A DNA stretch of 44,402 nt from Anaerolineales bacterium (GTDB lineage: Bacteria > Chloroflexota > Anaerolineae > Epilineales > JAANWY01). Under the pieces are notes generated by a model, which was not told the DNA's origin, did not search any database, and was given only the letters and a program-made list of their open reading frames with translations. Where the stretch lies: NCBI GenBank assembly GCA_018263655.1, contig JAANWY010000164.1, positions 1-44,402 of the forward strand, written 5' to 3'. A program made the position numbers and the translations under genes. Below, piece by piece: positions 41,321 to 44,402 of the stretch (the stretch's first letter is position 1; each line of letters opens with the position of its first letter).

Positions 41321-41361
41321 AGGGGCGTGCGTTTTGTACGACCAGTTACACGCACGCCCCT
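41321..41361 (-). terminator. intercistronic hairpin after phnD
   Basis: AGGGGCGTGCGT (41321-41332) and ACGCACGCCCCT (41350-41361) form a perfect 12-bp stem 18 nt past the phnD stop. The 3' T-run is weak. A competing pair, GTAACTGG (about 41297) with CCAGTTAC (41342-41349), could form instead. This probably reduces phnC-phnE expression relative to phnD or protects the phnD mRNA end. The rest of 41100-41320 holds no gene. Confidence 0.6.
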
Positions 41362-41378
41362 GCATGGATGAGGCGGGG

Positions 41379-42611
41379 TTATCCCTCGAGCTCGCCCGTC
41401 TCGTATTCGACTCCGAGCGATTCCTGCGTCTGAAGGATGATGTCCCAGACTGTCGCATAATCGATTTCGATGAAGGTGCCTCGCCCTTCGAACACTTCTG
41501 CGATTCCCGTGTCGGAGTAGTCGTAGTCGAGGAACGTGGCCCTGATCCCCTCTTGGAGTTCGGGTCGTAGGTTGTAGCGGTACGAAAAGCCCGTTGTCGG
41601 GAACGGGTCACTCGCCCAAACGACCTTGATTGCCTCGCCATCGATCTGTCCGGCCCGGACGACGCGCGCGTAACAGGTGCTACATACCGGCGCGGCGTCG
41701 TAGTCACCATGGAATACGCCTAGCGCACTCTGTTCATGGCCGCCCGAGTATACCACCTCGTAGTCCTCATCCGGCTTCACTCCCTGGTTTGTGAACAACG
41801 CCCGCGGTGCCAGGTTCCCCGAGTTCGAGGTGGGATCGGCATGGGCGACCGTCTTGCCCGCCAAGTCCTGAATGCCGTTGATCGCGTCATTGTCTGCCTG
41901 GGTAATGAGCCACAGACGGTAGCCGAAAGCTCCATCCTCTGACACCTGAATCGAAAACGGCACGGCGCACGCGAGATTGACGGCAAATGGGACGGTGCCC
42001 GTCGAGAACCCGGCGACGTGGAGCCGCTCCGACCGCATGGCTTCGACCTGCGCAGCATATGAAGACAGGGGGTTGTATCTGACCTCCTTCCCCGTCTCAT
42101 TCCGCATGTTCTCAAGGAGTGGTTCGAAGGTGTCCCGGTACAATGCGGGGTCCTCGGTCGGGACGACTGCAAACTCTATCGTATCGGGATCGATGAGTTC
42201 GCTCTCATCCGTAGGTGTCGCACACACAGGGCTTCCGTATCGAGGTTCGTCACGGGGGCTCTCCTGCATGCGCTCGAGATCAGCCAATGTACCGGTTTCG
42301 TAACCGGCGTCCAGGAGTACATCGGTCGTCACCGGGAACGTTGGATTCTTCGGATCGAATGCTGTGGCGGCTGTGGCGGCGGGTTCCGCGGTCGGGGCCG
42401 CCGCTGGCGGTGCCTGCAGTTGGGCCGGCGCGCAGGCGGCCAGCACGTCGCCTAGGGTGAGGAGGCCAGATGCAGCCAGCAGGCGCAGGACGGTGCGCCG
42501 GCTGAGTTTAGAGCTACTCAGGCCGAACAGCGAGTCCTGGGCGGAACCGTGCACCCGCTCGATCTCCTCCTGAATTCGTGCCTTCTCTCGGTCGTCGAAG
42601 TTGTCAAACAT
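41379..42611 (-). CDS. phnD: phosphonate/phosphite-type ABC transporter substrate-binding lipoprotein PhnD
   Basis: 410 aa. A long charged N-terminal lead precedes a twin-arginine-like SRRTVLRLLAASGLLTLGDV and lipobox LAAC (Cys near 64), then an Ala/Pro linker. The PhnD fold follows: IEFAVVPTEDPALYRDTFEP (about 153-172) and the ligand-loop motif HADPTSNSGNLAPRALF (about 258-274). The substrate could be phosphonate, phosphite or a related oxyanion. I start at ATG 42611 because GGAGGAAAAGG precedes it. There are no C-P lyase or ptx genes in the window. Confidence 0.9.
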   Translation of the reverse strand: MFDNFDDREKARIQEEIERVHGSAQDSLFGLSSSKLSRRTVLRLLAASGLLTLGDVLAACAPAQLQAPPAAAPTAEPAATAATAFDPKNPTFPVTTDVLLDAGYETGTLADLERMQESPRDEPRYGSPVCATPTDESELIDPDTIEFAVVPTEDPALYRDTFEPLLENMRNETGKEVRYNPLSSYAAQVEAMRSERLHVAGFSTGTVPFAVNLACAVPFSIQVSEDGAFGYRLWLITQADNDAINGIQDLAGKTVAHADPTSNSGNLAPRALFTNQGVKPDEDYEVVYSGGHEQSALGVFHGDYDAAPVCSTCYARVVRAGQIDGEAIKVVWASDPFPTTGFSYRYNLRPELQEGIRATFLDYDYSDTGIAEVFEGRGTFIEIDYATVWDIILQTQESLGVEYETGELEG

Positions 42612-42639
42612 CTCCTTTTCCTCCCGTATAATCCAAGTG

Positions 42640-42661
42640 TCGTGGAGGTATCTCCACAACG
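42640..42661 (-). promoter_or_regulatory. hairpin in the phnD leader
   Basis: GTGGAG and CTCCAC with an ATAC loop form a small stable hairpin about 30 nt before the phnD start. It could affect translation or mRNA stability; no regulator is named. Confidence 0.4.
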
Positions 42662-42726
42662 GGTTGAGAAGCTCTGATTGGCCGCGAGGCTGTTGACCTC
42701 ACTCGCTCACTCTTCCTTAAGAAAGC

Positions 42727-42755
42727 AGTATACTATAAGATCTCTGATTCGTCAA
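42727..42755 (-). promoter_or_regulatory. sigma70-type promoter of the phn transporter operon
   Basis: On the minus strand TTGACG (42755-42750), a 17-nt spacer and TATACT (42732-42727). The leader to ATG 42611 would be about 108 nt. Confidence 0.75.
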
Positions 42756-43093
42756 ACCGGTGCCCTGATGGGCATGCGCAGCGAATCCAAACTACCAGGA
42801 ACCAGGGGTAGGGGTATGAGCGAGGCCAAACCCCACGGATGGGGAAGACACGGCGCAAGGCTGGGGTTGAACGGCTTTGGCGGGCCAATTTGGGGGTGCC
42901 CAGTGCGCAGCGGTTCGGCCCGGGAGCGGTAGTGGCGCTTGGGCGAAGGCGGCACATCCTGGGGCACAGGGAAAGGAAAAGGCAAGCGATCTCCGAGGGC
43001 CTCGACGGAGAAGGTGAGCACGAAGTCCGGGTGGGCAGCGCGCTTCTGCGTCGCCGTCAAGTCAGTGTGAGGTGAACCTGCTTCGTCGCTCAT
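42752..43093 (-). pseudogene. unrecognised gene remnants between phnD and the hydrolase
   Basis: A minus-strand frame starting ATG 43093 begins MSDEAGSPHTDLTATQKRAA and becomes Pro-rich. Its ATG overlaps the stop of another frame ending DYRVYLARLRAWQRARRRQP. Both look like pieces of former genes, perhaps mobile-element genes, but I do not recognise a family. The end overlaps the phnD promoter. It may not be coding at all. Confidence 0.25.
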
Positions 43094-43291
43094 GGCTGCC
43101 GCCTGCGGGCGCGCTGCCAGGCACGTAGGCGGGCCAGATAGACCCGGTAGTCGGCGCCGGTGTTGCAGCGCTGGCGCAGGGTCAGAGAGTGGGCGGGATG
43201 GGTTCGCGTTCGAATAAGAGCCTGTACTAACAATGCGCATGGACGCCACTCCGCTGCCGCTGCGTGGCTTACTACGAACCTGCGGGAGCAG

Positions 43292-44134
43292 CTACTCCGT
43301 CAGCAAGAAGTCCTGCAGCGCCTCCCAGGCCGCCGGCTCGGTCAGCAGAGGGGCGTGTCCACGGTCCGGCACCTCGACCACTGTGGCGCTGGGGCCACGC
43401 CGGCTCATCTCTTCGGCCGTCTCAGGGGCCAGGATGTCGCTCTCAGCGCCACGAATCACCAGGGTCGGTGCCTGAACGCGGTCATAAAGGCTCCAGGGGT
43501 CATCTAGCGTCGTCGCCGTTCTCACCGCTGGATCATGCTTGAAGGCCCACATGCCATCTTCGAGCTGACGAACTGAGTGACGGGTCACCTCGCGCCAGAC
43601 TGCCATCGGCCAATCCCCAATAGTGCTGTATCTTTCTCGGAACCGCGCGACGGCATCGTCGTACGTCGTGAAGCGCTCGTCCTTGCCGGCCGCGCTGTGG
43701 ATTCGGGCGGCGCCTTCTGGGGCGATCTCGGGACCGATGTCGTTCATCACAAGACACTCGACGCTTGCGGGGTGCTCGGCCGCCAACACCATCGCCACGA
43801 GCCCGCCAAACGAGGTGCCGACCCAGGCCGCCTGCACTATGCCCCAATGACCCATCAACCCCAACAGATCGCCGACTTGGCTATCGAAGTTGTAGCGACC
43901 CTCGGGCTCCCACTCGCTGTCACCATGCCCCCGCAGATCAACGGCCATGGTCCGGCGATGTTTCGCCAGGCGGGATGCCACCAGGTTGAAGTCCTGAGCC
44001 GGCCGCGTTATCCCCGGCAGCATGACGATGGGCACCTCGCCCGGCCCACCCCAGTCCAGGTAGTGCAAGCGCAATTGGTTGACAGTGGCGAAGTGCGAAT
44101 CAGGCGCACTCTCAGAGAAACCGAACAATGTCAT
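43292..44134 (-). CDS. alpha/beta hydrolase
   Basis: 280 aa, alpha/beta-hydrolase fold. Oxyanion region PIVMLPGITRPAQDF (about 36-50), RGHGDSEWE (about 70), nucleophile elbow VGTSFGGLVAM (Ser about 108), acid Asp in RGAESDILAPETAEEM (about 230) and catalytic His in VPDRGHAPLL (about 258). All triad residues are present. The reaction cannot be told (esterase, lactonase or C-C hydrolase). GAGAGGAGAA precedes ATG 44134. It stands alone between the phn operon and a palindromic element. Confidence 0.88.
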   Translation of the reverse strand: MTLFGFSESAPDSHFATVNQLRLHYLDWGGPGEVPIVMLPGITRPAQDFNLVASRLAKHRRTMAVDLRGHGDSEWEPEGRYNFDSQVGDLLGLMGHWGIVQAAWVGTSFGGLVAMVLAAEHPASVECLVMNDIGPEIAPEGAARIHSAAGKDERFTTYDDAVARFRERYSTIGDWPMAVWREVTRHSVRQLEDGMWAFKHDPAVRTATTLDDPWSLYDRVQAPTLVIRGAESDILAPETAEEMSRRGPSATVVEVPDRGHAPLLTEPAAWEALQDFLLTE

Positions 44135-44186
44135 TTCTCCTCTCGATTGACAGTTGCAGCGTTTTCAAGATCAGAGTACAATTCTC

Positions 44187-44402
44187 GTAACCGTTCAGGA
44201 AGTATCAGGACTAGCATCCTGAGTAGGTCGAAACGAAGTGGAGACCGTATCGAAGCGACGTCCTGAGTTCATCGAAGGGGGTGCGGGTTTGCGACGGTTC
44301 TTCGAACAAGCCGCACCCCCTTCGACTGGGCTCAGGACGTCGCTTCGATACGACCTCGGCTTCGCCTCAGTCTACTCAGGCGGCGTCCTGAGCGGCGTCC
44401 TG
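44187..44402. mobile_element. palindromic element, family C copy 3, cut by the window end
   Basis: Begins GTAACCGTTCAGG (44187-44199). 44187-44279 matches the reverse strand of 33444-33536 with about four mismatches in 93. It continues with a GGGGGTGCGGGTTTG hairpin arm pairing with CAAGCCGCACCCCC and several CTTCGACTGGGCTCAGGAC-type REP words. The right end and any target duplication lie outside the window. Confidence 0.8.

Noticed and set aside
43577..44266. Plus-strand frame opposite the hydrolase
   Set aside because: Antisense shadow of the intact alpha/beta hydrolase with full catalytic triad.
1..44402. tRNA or rRNA genes
   Set aside because: I looked for T-arm words and rRNA-like stretches and found none convincing; a covariance-model search would be decisive.

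Overview
The window looks like chromosomal DNA of a high-GC Chloroflexota bacterium (Anaerolineae/Caldilineae-like). This is inferred from gene order and protein character: mreBCD-mrdA, minCDE and rodA in one run, an FMN-riboswitch-controlled RibXY-type transporter, a CbiZ-containing cobamide salvage operon, Uma2 and Rpn-type nuclease genes, and intergenic spaces crowded with palindromic repeats. GCCGGC is very frequent in most of the window. No tRNA, rRNA or CRISPR array was found.

Layout. 0.1-1.0 kb: ribosomal protein L25/CTC. 1.3-9.6 kb: cell-shape and division block mreB, mreC, mreD, mrdA (PBP2), minC, minD, minE, rodA. 9.6-14.0 kb: Uma2-family protein with an internal 48-bp repeat, gltX, a LysE-type exporter and an MFS transporter. 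14.0-17.7 kb: mobile-DNA zone with a frameshifted transposase, an intact FemAB-like gene, a deleted four-helix-bundle element and a decayed tyrosine recombinase. 17.8-20.4 kb: promoter, FMN riboswitch, terminator, then ribX and ribY. 20.5-32.2 kb: promoter, cobalamin riboswitch, terminator, then btuF, btuC, btuD, cobO, cobS, cbiZ, cbiB, a broken Rpn gene, cobD, cobC, cobQ and cobU. 32.6-34.8 kb: coaX and coaBC. 34.8-36.0 kb: broken FG-GAP repeat gene. 36.4-42.8 kb: a lipoprotein phosphodiesterase and, on the minus strand, a phnD-phnC-phnE-phnE phosphonate-type transporter. This last block has clearly fewer GCCGGC sites and may have been acquired. 43.3-44.1 kb: alpha/beta hydrolase.

How the genes work together. 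Mre/PBP2/RodA build the lateral wall and Min places the septum. The cob operon imports corrinoids (BtuFCD), adenosylates them (CobO), opens foreign cobamides at the amide bond (CbiZ), and rebuilds the nucleotide loop (CobD, CbiB, CobU, CobS, CobC). No corrin-ring genes and no cobT are present here, so this is salvage and remodelling rather than full synthesis.

The most unusual part is the repeat biology. Several short palindromic elements have ends resembling GTAAC-TCAGG, and four copies are flanked by perfect or near-perfect 8-bp direct repeats: 1066-1143 (TCGATACA), 20909-20989 (GGGTTTTT, in the U-tract of the cobalamin-riboswitch terminator), 32431-32570 (ATTCAATC) and 33413-33536 (TCACGGCA). 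These look like non-autonomous elements moved by one transposase type; the GTAA ends and 8-bp duplication suggest IS66. Both riboswitches also carry extra hairpins made of short word-repeats, one FG-GAP gene is frameshifted by such a repeat, and cobU contains a 25-nt perfect inverted repeat that looks like a templated mutation. I did not find a clearly new multi-gene biochemical or defence system.
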